Assembly: GCA_035610365.1 (NCBI GenBank)
Contig: CM069433.1
Span: 178,638,882 to 178,702,881 of the forward strand
DNA: 64,000 nt
DNA from: Aquatica leii
Lineage: Eukaryota; Arthropoda; Insecta; Coleoptera; Lampyridae
Direction of reading: 5' to 3'
Numbering within the stretch: position 1 is the first letter of the stretch; each line of letters starts with the position of its first letter. Under the pieces are notes generated by a model that made no database searches, was not told where the DNA came from, and was given only the letters and a program-made list of their open reading frames with translations. Shown piece by piece: positions 10,901-22,329 of this stretch. The position numbers and the translations under genes were made by a program.

Positions 10901-13900
10901 AATCTGGCCATAGGCGCGATCCTTTCGTAGGTTCAAGATGGACAAGAAAAAGTTATCGCGTATTTTAGCAAGGTTTTGTCCAGGCCAGAAAGGAATTATT
11001 GCGTGACTAGAAGGGAACTGTTAGCAGTCGTTAAGTCCATCAAACATTTCTACAAGTTGTTACTGCTAACGCTGGCGCGAACAAACATAGGCTGGGTAGC
11101 AATGCGGAAAAACCCTAAGTCGACTAAGCCAACAGAAGCAGCCCAACTAGCTCCAGTCGTGAGGGCGTAGATAATAATTTTCTTTATTTCTCAAGAAGAT
11201 TCAATTATAAGGGCGCCACCGAATTAACCTCAATTCGCAAACGTAACCCGGAACGTTTCCCAGGTGTGCGGGTACCTAGCACTATATTTCTGTCTATGTA
11301 AAGCCTACTAATATGGATACCAACTACAAGCACTAAAAGCTTTCTTTTAAGGGTGGGAAAAGTTAAATATAGCAGTAAAAAGCGTTAAGCGTCAAAAGGA
11401 ATATTAATTAAACTTTTAAAGCAAAATTAAATAAAATACAGATAACGCAGTTGCCTGTTTTCCGAGTGTACAATTTAAAATATATCTAAGCATAACAACA
11501 AAGAAAAAAACAAAAACGGCCCAGATCAATCTCGATATAAGCGCTTGTATCGTCACATGCCGTACGCTAATCAACTATATCTACTATCTACGCATAAATT
11601 TTGAAGGAATACAGGTAATTGTGCTTAACTAATAATAACTACGCATGCTCAAGTACATGCCATGCTTAATGAAATAAATCAATAAAAATAAAATTAAGAA
11701 AGTTTTATAGCTTATCTTGGGTTCCTGAATCTGCGGTAAATTAACTAGGGCTACAAGTAGCAAGAATTTAGGTTCCTCCCGTAGTAGCAGCAACAATAAA
11801 ACCACCAAAGATTAACTGGTTGAATCACGCCTACTATCTATGACAATTAAAATCCTTGCGAAGCTAATGCAGATGCGCAAGACAAAAGTACAAACTATCG
11901 CTTACCGGAAACGGTTACCTAATGACATGCGAATTACAATACGCAAAAAAAATCTAAGAGTAGCCAAGACAGTCCTTACAGAGTTATGATTTAACTAAAA
12001 CGAAAACGTGATATTACAATCAAAATATTGATATTTTTTGCATGCAAGAATACTCGAACATACCTAAGGGTACTACTGCTTCGAAATCCGCTAATGCGAG
12101 TGAAGACACCAAAACTACTATCGGAATTCTTCATAAAAAGCAAGTAGTAGGCGAATTTTGAAATTTTAAAATCCCAAACTAGTGGATGCATAAACAAAAT
12201 GCAGCTGGTTCCAAAAATTCGCTGTACTCGTTTTGTATATAAAGATGGCTACCTCTTAATGCATTTTTATCTTAAAGCATGCGTATAACGTAAAGTTGGT
12301 TTAACTTGTAAATAGTGTTTCACGACCCGGAAAAAGCATAGAAAATAACTAATGCATAAAAAAATGGATAAGAATAATTAAACAAAATGATCGTAACAAA
12401 GTATTTGTATGGACGAAAATTTTTACTGACAACGGACCATGCCGCTTTAAAATGGCTTCTGCAGTTCCGTAACCCAGAAAGAAAAGTGGCAAGATGAATC
12501 GAGAGACTGCAAGAGTATGACTATGACACAGAACACCATACCGGAAGCAGTCATCGGAACGCTGATGCTTTGTCCAGAAGACCATGTCTGGCGGACTGCA
12601 GCCATTGTTCGCGACTGGAAGAAAAAGTCGAATGCCTCCGGAGAACTGCTATGGTTGATGATGAGTGGGAACCTGAGCAGTTACGTCGCGAACAAGAAGA
12701 CGGTCCTGAAATAAGACTACTCCAGGACTGGAAAGAAATCGGCCGACGACCAACCTGGGAAGAACTGAGTGCTTTGGGCAAAAATATCAAAGCGTACTGG
12801 GCGCAGTGGGACTCCTTGATAGTAGAAGACGGTCTTCTTAAGCGATCCCTAGAAAGTGCCGAGGGCACGGGAAACAGATTACAGTTGGTAGTGCCTAAGA
12901 GCAGGGTGTCAGAAGTGTTGAAGCATCTCCACGATGGGACATCAGAAGGACACTTTGGCATTAAGAAGACATTGGGTAAAGTACGAGAACGATTCTACTG
13001 GATGAACAGCAAAGAGGACGTCATGAAATGGTACCATAAATGCACGGTCTGCGCATCAGGAAATGGTCCAGCGAGAAAGCGCAAAGCACCCATGAAGCAA
13101 TACAACGTAGGAAACCCTTTGAACAGAGTAGCGATTGACATCGCAGGACCGTTCCCAGAATCCGATTCGGGAAATAAATACATCCTGGTGGCGATAGATT
13201 ATTTCACGAAATGGACGGAGGCTTACGCGATACCCAATCAGGAAGCAGCTACAGTCGCAGACGTATTGGTAAAAGAGTTTTTCTGCCGGTTTGGAGTTCC
13301 GTTAGAATTACACTCCGATCAAGGCCGCAATTTTGAGTCTGGGCTGTTTCAAGAAGTTTGCCGACTGTTGGGAATTAAGAAAACTAGGACAACACATCTC
13401 CATCCTCAATCTGATGGCATGGTTGAACGGATGAATCGAACAATGGGCAAGTACTTAGCCAAGGTAGTGCCCGAACATCAAAGAGACTGGGATCAGTACT
13501 TGCACCTTTTCTTAATGGCATACCGTTCATCCGTTCACGAAAGCACAGGCCAAACACCATTCTGTGTCATGCTCGGTCGTGAAATACGATTACCATGCGA
13601 TCTTCAATTTGGACGAAGACCGGAAGAAGAAATTGCTGGAGAAGATTACGTCAGCAAGCTGGCCAAGAGGCTAGACGAAGTACATAAAGAGGTCCGTAAA
13701 AACACACAAATTGCCAGCGACAGGATGAAAACCAGATATGACGTCAAGGCGCAAAATGGTGGGTTTCAACCTGGCGATATGGTCTGGTGGTTTCTCGCCG
13801 AAGCTGGAAAGGCAATGGGAGGGCCCGCATGAAGTCGTGCAGCGTATTAACGACGTCATATATCGCATCCGAAAACCGCCCAGAGACAAACCAAAAGTGG

Positions 13901-14543
13901 TCCACGTCGATCGTCTAGCCCCGTTTGCTGGCAATAACCACAATACGCAAGTTCAGGTCCGAACCAGAGTAATAAGTAGCAGAACCAGGAATCCAGTCAA
14001 AGAAATGGAGTTCGAGAAGTTTATGAACTTATACGAAGGTTCTGGAAAAGCTAGGTTCGGAGTTACCACCGAGGAACAACAAGACCTGTTCCAGACACAA
14101 AAAGATTACGCCATCGCACATTGCGTGAGCGAGGATCTTGACATGTCCAAAGGGGTTCAGCCGTGTTTACAAAGAAGTTTGGGCAGCTAGATGAATTACG
14201 AAGACAGCAACCGGCAGTCGGAAAAGTTTTAGAACTACGTGATGACGGACGCTTCGTTTTCTATCTGGTCACCAAGAAATACTCACGTGTCAAGCCGTTA
14301 TACAAAGATCTGTGGCGAACATTATGGAGTCTCAAGAGACAAATGGAGTTCCATCATGTTAAGAAATTGGCAGTACCCAAGCTTGGTTGTGGCTTAGATC
14401 AACTGAATTGGAGGACAGTTCGAAACATGTTGGAGGTCGTCTTCCGAGGAACAGGCATTCAAGTGTTGGTCTGTAGTTACCAACCAAGGAGAATATTGGG
14501 TCAGGAAAAGTCCATTGACTGTTACTTTTATGGTCAAGGAAGT
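7913..14543 (+). pseudogene. macro-Gypsy copy 1 gag-pol-macrodomain, broken
   Basis: The candidate start [10 protein letters not shown] is followed by a coiled-coil-rich gag N-terminus and a capsid-like segment ([21 protein letters not shown]). Then come protease ([15 protein letters not shown]), RT with intact motif A (FSTLDLKSGYWQ) and YLDD, RNase H (VLDTDAS), integrase, a truncated GPY/F region and a macrodomain (14062-14480). Breaks are two stops in gag (about 8045 and 8069), stops at about 8729 and 8767, one at about 10580, one at about 10928, the insertion at 11058, a stop at about 12496, a short deletion at about 13790 and a 1-nt loss at about 14150. The CCCH finger is split by the insertion at 14544 and resumes at 15753. 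RT catalytic residues survive here, unlike copy 2. Confidence 0.9.
11058..12398. mobile_element. TGTTAC...GTAACA insertion (solo-LTR-like) no. 1
   Basis: Interrupts the RNase H coding region between the Lys and Tyr codons of HFYK/YLYG. It is flanked by a perfect 4-bp duplication AAGT (11054-11057 and 12399-12402). The 1341-bp insert starts TGTTAC, ends GTAACA and has no long reading frame. TG...CA ends with a 4-bp duplication fit a solo LTR of another retroelement family. It shares short motifs with the insertion at 14544 (AAGGGCGCCA near the left end, GTGCGGGTA) and appears to be a distant relative in the same orientation. Confidence 0.75.
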
Positions 14544-15748
14544 TGTTACAAGCTTTAGGTCTTACGAACCTTGCACGGCCAACTCACACAGTCGGAGATA
14601 GGGGAGGTTCAAGGAAATTATACTTAAGGGCGCCAGATCAATCCTAATTAACACTTCTGCCTCGATTACGACAGACGGTCCAAACTTGTAACTCATTTTT
14701 GGTTCGTAATCCTTGTTACTCTGATGTGCGGGTAACCACAATAAAAAAGAAAGCTATGTTACCATAAGAAAAAGATTAACAGGTATAAAAAAAGCTTTAA
14801 TTTAGTAATGTGGATGATTAACACAAGTATATCTAATTCTCGGTGCATAAATGCCAGTAGTATCGGCAACACACAATACATATGTATGATAAGTCGAAGC
14901 AAACAGCGAAGAAAATTGCGTAGTATATTGTTTGTACACAGCATGCGATACACAAAATAATTAATAAAACTACCTTAATGGTATTAAAACAATGATAGTA
15001 ATTACGGAATTAACACTAGCCGAAGTTCCGTGAGTAACTTTTCTGACAGCGATAAAATAATTAAATAAACTTACCCACAATCCAGTACCTACTTGGTCGA
15101 AGAAAACGTTTTCCCCGGCTAGTGAGCCTGAAATAAATTTGAGTAGCAAATCATGTCAACACAATGACTCACGAAATCAAAATCTACAAAATTGTTGATT
15201 ATTGCTAAAAGAAAGTACACATAACATAACCCGATTGTCGAATGCTATTGTACGCATTCAATGAAAGTTGGTTTCCCAGGTGTTTGCCGCATGAGTAGGA
15301 TCTCGAAGAAAAGTGATTGTCTTCGGTTTTTTTAGTTTTAACCGTAGGCCTTATATATGGAGTTATACTCGTCTGATGAAAGTATTTGTCGATATTAATC
15401 CCTCATTATTCTTTAGTGAATAGAAACATATGGGCCAAAACGTGGTGGAACGGCTATCAAATCAAGAAGAAATTACAAAGAAATTCCAATAAAACGGAAG
15501 TAACTATCTTACCCTGTGACGACTAAATTATTTTACAATCGTAATGAAATTATAATTTGATTTCCATTATTGAGGATGTCATTCGAAATTTTCTTTAAGC
15601 GGCACAGGCCATTTTATGCAGTTGACAGCTTAACGATTTCGTCGTAAAATGACAATCACAAGAAAAGATCGGCAGAGGGCGTCAAAATCGGAATCACATT
15701 TTAATTCAATATACAGGGTATTACGTTAGAAAAATTTTGCACGTAACA
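14544..15748 (-). mobile_element. TGTTAC...GTAACA insertion no. 2
   Basis: Splits the CCCH zinc-finger codons of copy 1. It is flanked by AAGT (14540-14543) and AAAT (15749-15752), a 4-bp duplication with one substitution. The 1205-bp insert is the reverse complement of the family seen at 48552-49989 and 54065-55493. Shared segments are the TGTTACAAGCTTTAGGTC end, the AAGGGCGCCAGATC block, a splice-site-flanked mini-exon (here about 15073-15125), and the gacgccctctgccgacc block near the other end. No coding frame was recognised. A solo LTR is the simplest reading. Confidence 0.75.
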
Positions 15749-16018
15749 AAATTGCCGAAATGGAAGAAGCTGCCGCTATCGCCACGATCCTTTTTACCGG
15801 TGTCGCATCCAGTCTCCTGTTCTGACGTGATTTTAGTGTAGATAATTGTGTGAAGCTATCCGCGGACTTTATCTTATCTTAATTAGTGTATGTGTTTTTA
15901 TTAAATATTATTAGATTTCATTAGTTCGGTTAATTTACAAGTGTACATATTTCTAGTATAAGTAAACATATTTTTAGTCGTTTAAATAAATTAGTAGTTA
16001 ATAATAAAATTCGTAACA
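15749..16018 (+). repeat. Residual macro-Gypsy 3' end: CCCH tail and 3' LTR remnant
   Basis: 15753-15824 resumes the interrupted zinc-finger coding sequence, with the same bases as the distal CCCH region of the other copies. At 15825 it jumps into the LTR. 15825-16018 matches 7390-7560 of the 5' LTR and ends ...CGTAACA, followed by the CTAT duplication. The intervening pol end, polypurine tract and first part of the LTR are deleted. Confidence 0.8.
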
Positions 16019-16022
16019 CTAT

Positions 16023-16801
16023 TATACATAAGTTTCATAATAAACTATACCTTGTTTAACAAGTATTCTGAAGTTAGTAATATGACTTTTGTGCTGCCAA
16101 CATTATTGTTCTATGGAAATATTCCAAACAACAATTCGTCAAATAAAATCACTTAAAAAGACAGTTACATATTATTTGTCAAATAACGCCTACCGATAGA
16201 TTTATTTACAAAACAGTTATTGATCAGTTTACTTTGAGATGGAAAGACCGGGCTTAAACCAAAATTGCTTTTTGTTTTATATTAGCAGGAAAAACCTATG
16301 ATATTGATTGATTGACATAGATTTAATTCAAACACTTTTTAAAACATTATTTCCATGGAAATAAAAAATGTGATTATACACATAGACCATTTCTATATTG
16401 ATTAACATTATTCAACAAAACAAAGATACTCATGAGTTGATAATATAGTTTATCACTCGAAACATAAATACTGTGACTAACATCCTTTAACTTCATATCT
16501 TGCTAGAAGCTTTTACAATAAATATGAAGGTAAGTCATAACTAAACATTATTTATTGTTTTTAGTTTTACAAATTTTTTAGTTTTTAATTTAAAAACATT
16601 TAATTTTCCTAAACGTGTTACGAAATCCAAATGTATTAAACAATTCCCAGTTCGACCTTAAAACAGGAATTAACAGCTAGATTAAAGCTAAAGTATTCGT
16701 TAAACTACTAACATGTAATTTTTTACGCCTACCGGAAAGCACAAATTAATATCCAACGATAACTTACATATTAACAAAATGAAAAAAGTATTTGATAAAT
16801 A
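16023..16801. other. Non-repetitive stretch around the candidate exon 1
   Basis: AT-rich, without transposon similarity that I can see. It would hold the promoter and 5' UTR of the LRR gene if the ATGAAG exon is real. No clear TATA box or initiator could be assigned. Confidence 0.3.
16524..16529 (+). CDS. Candidate first coding exon of the LRR gene (Met-Lys)
   Basis: The sequence AAATATGAAG is followed at once by GTAAGTCATAAC, a near-ideal 5' splice donor. Joined in phase 0 to the acceptor at 35781/35782, it gives MKAIVPVITYAICISM, a plausible secretion signal that the LRR protein otherwise lacks because its open frame has no upstream ATG. The implied intron is 19.25 kb and contains the Tc1-like element, old Gypsy debris, macro-Gypsy copy 2 and the intact PLE. 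This is inference: an untested donor, and a nearer exon could exist. Confidence 0.4.
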
Positions 16802-18728
16802 CAGTGTGTTAATTTGAAAACTTTGGATTGGAAATATATTTACAACAAAAAATTATATTAAAAAATTACAAAAACCTATTTCGACAATACGGAGAGGTAA
16901 CCAAATTGACATAGTCAGTGGCACTCTTTCATCCCCGGCCACTCCAACTTCAAAAATGTAAATTACAATTATGATACAACGTCTTTAAAAATGCTATTTA
17001 AAAACACCAAAAAAAGTGACATTCCACTTGACAATTTTGAACAAATTAGTAAGTAATGAAATTTCGGGAGATGCTATCAATACTTTAAAAACTGTGAAAT
17101 TTTATTTGGAAAAGTAATTCAAGAACTGTTCAAAAATTTTTTTTCTAAACAGAAAAATATTCGAAATTCAAATTCTTGCCTCGCTTTTTGGAATGTTTTA
17201 CGAGTGATGGAACAAATGTCAGTAATTCGTTGGTGTAAGTCTTGTAGATCTGCTAAATTTGTCTTATTAAAGATTGATTTAATGTGACCTCATAAAAAAA
17301 TCTAGCGGTGTCAAATCAGGCGATCGCGATGACCGCTCGATTGCTCCTCTAAGACCAATTTTTTTTTCTGAATAATGTTCATCTATTCACCGTCTGGGTT
17401 GCATGGCGTAATGCGATGGAGCACTATTCAGTTGAAGGTAAAGCAGATGCGCATCTAATCGCGGCTTGCTATCTATTTGATCTTTCAAACTTTAAACAAT
17501 CAGCGACTCTATTGTGTATTGTCACCTGTAAGGTTTCTATTCAGATACAAAGGTCCAACAGTTTTATCTTCTAAAATGTCAGCCCAAATATTTAGTTTAT
17601 GAGAATATCGAGGTTGATTTTCTTATACGCGCATTTTCATTATCCTAACAACGACAATTTTGTTTGTTGACCTGCCTGTTTAAAAAGAAAGTGCATTCAT
17701 TAGAAAAACAAATGTTTTTTTTTTAAATGTTACGATATTATTTTTCAATCACAGCTTCACAAAACTGAATTTGTCTATTAGCATCATCGTCCCCTAGTTC
17801 TTGAAGAATTTGTATTTTGTAAAAAAAAAACTTATGGGGTTTTAAAACTTTTCGAACCGATTCATTTTCGAAGCGACGTTGTTAGACACATGGCGATGTA
17901 ACCTAAAATTTCAATTTGGACTTTTTGATCTAGAATTATTAGCTGGTTCACTTTGATATTTGCTACAGAACCAGTGGCTTCAAATTTTCGCACAAGAAGT
18001 CGCACGTAAACATCGCTGACATTTTTATGTAGATGCTTTGCGTATTGAATGCAGTAGCTGCTCGTAAAGCACATCGATTTGCATTTGATAAATTATTTCA
18101 ACCCATTCAGCAACTGAGTATACCATTTTTAACAGTTTGTCTAAAGTTTAACAATGACGCACTTTAAAGTAACAATAAATACTGACGTGTAAATACCTGT
18201 AAACAATGAGTGAAAAGCCCAAACAAATACCTTTGATAAAACAAAATTACAATAAAAAATTTATCTGCGTCTCTTGATTGACTTTATTGAGATAATGGAA
18301 CTCATCGTATTGTACGAGAGTATTACACCCAATATCCTCAAAAATAATTGCTTTGGATGTTCTAAAAGATACAACATTTAATAATTTTCCCATAAATATT
18401 TTTTTTCTCACAGTGTAATTTTGAGGGTTGACAGCATCTTCCCAAACTTCATTATTTGCTAATTATTTCAAAACTGTCAAGTGTAACTTTTTTTGGTACT
18501 TCTGAATAGCCTTTTTAAAGACTTTTTTACGTTGTGTCATAAGTAGGGGGTTGCAATTTACATTTTTGAAGTTGGAGTGGCCTGGAGTGAAAGAGTAGGT
18601 GGGGGTGTGCCACTGACCATATTAATTTGGTTTTCCCTTCTTATTGTCGAAAAGGGTTTCTGTAATTTTTGATATTATTTTTTGTTGTAAATATAATCCC
18701 AATCTCAGGTTTTCAAATTGACACACTG
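16802..18728 (-). mobile_element. Tc1/mariner-IS630-type transposon with long inverted repeats
   Basis: A 1927-bp element flanked by TA (16800-16801 and 18729-18730). The ends are CAGTGTGT(T/C)AATTTGAAAAC on each strand. The inverted repeat is clear for about 170 bp (to the shared block ccactccaacttcaaaaatgtaaatt) and continues in weaker form for about 320 bp. The interior holds a decayed transposase on the minus strand. TA duplication and CAGT ends fit the Tc1/mariner superfamily. Confidence 0.9.
17170..18125 (-). pseudogene. Decayed transposase (DUF4817/DDE_3 type)
   Basis: Starts with MVYSVAEWVEI. An N-terminal helix-turn-helix-like part follows (VYVRLLVRKFEATGSVANIK, then VQIEILGYIAM). 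Next come KIQILQELGDDDANRQIQF and a catalytic-core remnant around YSHKLNIWADILEDKTVGPLYL. The order and motifs match insect transposases annotated with a DUF4817 N-terminus and a DDE_3-type core. Multiple stops and frameshifts, a poly-A tract at about 17710-17725 and loss of recognisable catalytic acids make it inactive. Confidence 0.8.
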
Positions 18729-18839
18729 TATATATAATTCCACTTGTTTTTCACTCGCCTTTACTTATGATTTGTTTAAATAAATAAGTAAAAATCAAAT
18801 ATAACAATAAAATTAAAAAGTCTCAACATACATGTTCGT

Positions 18840-21665
18840 ATTCAAACATTCTCGAACTTAAAGAATATTTGAAGCGATTGCAGAATATTCTAATTGCAAA
18901 AAATTGACTTTTAGAAAAAGTTGTCGGGGTATAATAAGTGTTTTAACGCGTGTGCCGTAGAGATAAATAAAAGTGAATGTAATATTTTAATCGCAAACAG
19001 TGTAAAGAGTGTTATAAATTATTTATATATGTTATATCTTAACGTTTAGTAACATAAATTCTTTATTCAGCGAACCAAACAAATGATGAGTCCATGCTTC
19101 GCGTGTGTTTTTTATAAACTGTGTAGTCATAACGATTACTTCGTTTCATTTTATTAAATAATAAAATTTGGTTCAAAATTAAAATGTAAACTGAACGAAC
19201 AGAAAAACAAGTAGAAGAAGGTGATTTAGAAATGAATGGTTTGAAAACATTCTCACAGCAACGACTTGATCTAGAACAAAACGATGTAGATGTTGATACG
19301 TATTTATTTAAAGTTTCCGAAGTAATGGATTTTGGTACTTTTATTAAGAAAATGAATGAAAATTCTAGAAAAATGGAATGAATATTCTTAAAAAATAAAA
19401 AAAAAAACCTTAACAAACATTCTAGAAATATTCAGGACAAATTTTTAAAAAATTCTAGATAAATGGAGGAAGAATTTTACATTTCTCAGAAAACAGAAGA
19501 TAAATTGTACAAAAATTCTAGAAGTTTAAAAGAAGAAATACGTACGAACATTAAAATTCAAATAAAAACTATTGTATAAGAATTATAGCATATCATTGAA
19601 ATAGACAAGCTATGAATGACAAAATAGAAGCACTAGAAGGTGAAATAAAAGAAAAACAGAGTAAACCCAAGTAATTACCATAGTGAACGAGGCGACACAA
19701 ACCAGCGCCGTATTTACCATTACGCAAAATACGTAGCTGCGTAAGCAGCATATTCGCAGAGGGAGAAAATCTCGAAGAAAAACCATCATATATGTAATGT
19801 ATTCCTGGTAAGTTTTGTAAAGCGAAAAATGTTTAAATCCGACACTAACGAGAGCAAAGAGTTACTAATAAATCATCGAAAAGAAACCACTCACAAGTTT
19901 AAAGTTGCACCTCTACATTTTGATAGTAAAGTTCCATGGTTAACCTACCACAAAGAGTTTAAAGCTGCAGGTATAAGAAATGGTTGGAACAATAAACAAA
20001 AAGCGACGTCTGTAATAGTGGCCTTACGTGGAGAAACGCTTGAACTGTTCTTGATCATTTCTAAAGAAATTACGAACTGTTAATTTCACGTCTAGAAATA
20101 AAGTATAGAGTTTTTTATCTGCAACAGGTATAGCAAGCACAAATAAAAAAACCGGTTCCAGAAATCTCCAGTTTCAGGCTGACATCGCTAGATTAACACG
20201 GTTTGCGTATCTAACGGCACCAGATAATTTCTTGGAACAATTGGCTATCCAAACTTTTGTAGGCGGCTTCAAAGACAAAGAAACACAGCATGCGTTATTA
20301 TTAGGTTACGTTATACTTTAGAGTCTAAAGCAGCAAAACACTCATATCTGCAATGAAGTAGGTCACGTACTCAGCATTTAAGCAAGTATTTAAGAAATAA
20401 GTGCAATACATTGGTCACGTCAAAGACTAATTGACAAATAACAGGTTTCAAGTTTCCTTGGGTTGTGCACTTATTATTGACGATTTGTACCCGGATTTGT
20501 CAATATTGCCAAACCTTTGACCAAATGGACTAAAGAAAAAATAGGATTTAAATGGAATGATGAGTGCAAAAACGCTTTGCGTCAACTAAACCAAACTGTA
20601 GTCACTTCACTAATTTTTAATTATCCAAGAGATGGAAAATGAAAGATGAACAGGAAAGAGTCATAGCGTATTTTAGCAAAGGATTGTCTAAATCAGAAAT
20701 AAATTATTACTAGAAGTGAACTATTAGAAATCCATAGAGTACTTTTACAAATACTTCTATGAATAGTTGTTGTAGATAAGTAATCCAAAAGGATAAATGA
20801 TATGATGGATAAAGAAATTCCAAAGTATGACCTCAATACAGAAACAGTCATCGTAACGTTGATGTCTTGTCAAGAAGACTATGGTCAAAAAACTGCAGTC
20901 ATTGTTTACGACTAAAAAACAAGATTGATTGAGCCTGAGCAGTTGCGGCGTGAGCGTGGAACTATTCCTGAACTGCAAAGCCAACAACGCACAACAAACT
21001 TGGAAAAAAGTTAGTATTTTGGGCAGAAACATCAAAGCACACTAAGCGCGATGGGACTCCTTGAAAGTGAAAAACGATCTTCTTAAGCGACTCTTAGATA
21101 ATTTTGAGATCACTGATAACAGACTACAGTTGATGGTGCGAAAAAACCAAGTATCAGACGTGTTGCACCATTTACACAATAGTACTCTGGAGAACACTTT
21201 GTCGTAAAAAAGACGCTGAGAAAAGTGCGAGAAAGGTTCTATTGAGTACCGTTAAGAGAAAGTTGCGATTCACATCGTAGTGTCGTTCCCAGAATCTCAT
21301 TCAGGAAACGACTGCATTTTGGTATTTATAGATTACTTCACAAAATAGACGAAAGCTTACGTCATACGTAATCAAAAAGCAGCAACAGCCGCAGACATTT
21401 TGGTAAAAAAGTTTTTCTGCTGTTGAACGCATAAATCGAACAATGGAAAAATTATTAACCAAAGTGGTGCCCAAACTACAAAGAAACTAGGACCAGTAGT
21501 TACACTTGCCCTTAATGGTGTATCGATCATCTGTTTATGAAAGCACAAGCCAAACAGAATCTTGTGTCATGCTTGATCGCAAAATACGATCATGCGATCT
21601 CAAATTTGAACAAACACCGGATAAAAAAATTGCTGGGGAAGGCTACGTCAACAAATTAAATAATG
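18840..21665 (+). pseudogene. Highly decayed macro-Gypsy relative (gag to integrase)
   Basis: A coiled-coil gag start (about 19200-19680; repeated [12 protein letters not shown] segments) is followed by capsid (KFKVAPLHFDSKVPWLTYHK), the connection and RNase H region (GLCTYY at about 20460, then VIAYFSKGLS), and integrase pieces (DYFTK, VERINRTMEK-like, LGEYVNKL) to about 21660. Similarity to copies 1 and 2 is obvious at DNA level, but nearly every domain is truncated. The protease and most of RT are deleted. The sequence stops before the macrodomain. An LTR-like leader may lie at 18840-19020. Confidence 0.75.
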
Positions 21666-22329
21666 TAAAATAAATTAAGTTATGTGTTCGTTACAATATT
21701 TTTCTGTAATTGTAATATTGTCTTAGTTTTAGTATTAATTTAATTTAAATGTTTATATACAATTTTTGTTGTTATTTATAATAAATATAGTACTTCCTTA
21801 AAGTTTTTTGTCATATAACAAATTCCACAGTTGCTAAACTAAATTTGATTTGACTTAGAGCGATGCATAACTAACTGAAATTAGGTGTGGATCTAAAAAC
21901 TTATATAAAACCCATATAGACTCGTTAAGTATGACGTCAGAAAAGCAGAAAATTGGAGTCATAAGTTGAAAAATGTTGAATGGCATTGTTACTTGACCTT
22001 GCGCTTTTTATATACAAAATTACAATTCAGGACTTATATTTTGAAGCTTCGATGCAAACGGAGAAGAAGGAGTTTAACGTACGTATCTGTGTGTCTGTCT
22101 GTAGCTCCCAAACGGCTAGACCGATTTTGATTTAGTTTTTTTTTTTGTTTGAAAGGTGACTTGATCGATAGTGTTTTTAGCTATAATTTCAAAAATTCTG
22201 TTTAGCGATTTAAATATGATCAGCTCTTTTCTAGTTAATGAATAGATGTGAGCATTTTCCACAGGTCTGATAGTGTCAAAATGCGGTATTGGGTTTCTTC
22301 AATTAATATATAAAGTTAAAAAATAAACT
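21666..22329. other. No gene; contains a common insect repeat motif
   Basis: AT-rich spacer. Around 22078-22165 there is a tgtgtgtctgtctgtagctcccaaacggctagaccgattttgat-type sequence, a motif I associate with dispersed insect repeats, followed by a T-run. No boundaries or family could be fixed. Confidence 0.35.

Larger units (their letters stand above)
7136..16018 (+). mobile_element. macro-Gypsy copy 1, with two nested insertions
   Basis: A Ty3/Gypsy element flanked by a perfect 4-bp duplication CTAT (7132-7135 and 16019-16022). It starts with an LTR beginning TGAAACG, carries gag-pol, and ends with an LTR remnant finishing CGTAACA. Two later insertions (11058-12398 and 14544-15748) interrupt pol. 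Several in-frame stops and deletions make it inactive. The 3' end has lost the distal pol end, the polypurine tract and the first part of the 3' LTR through a deletion joining 15824 to 15825. Without the insertions the element is about 6.3 kb. Confidence 0.9.
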
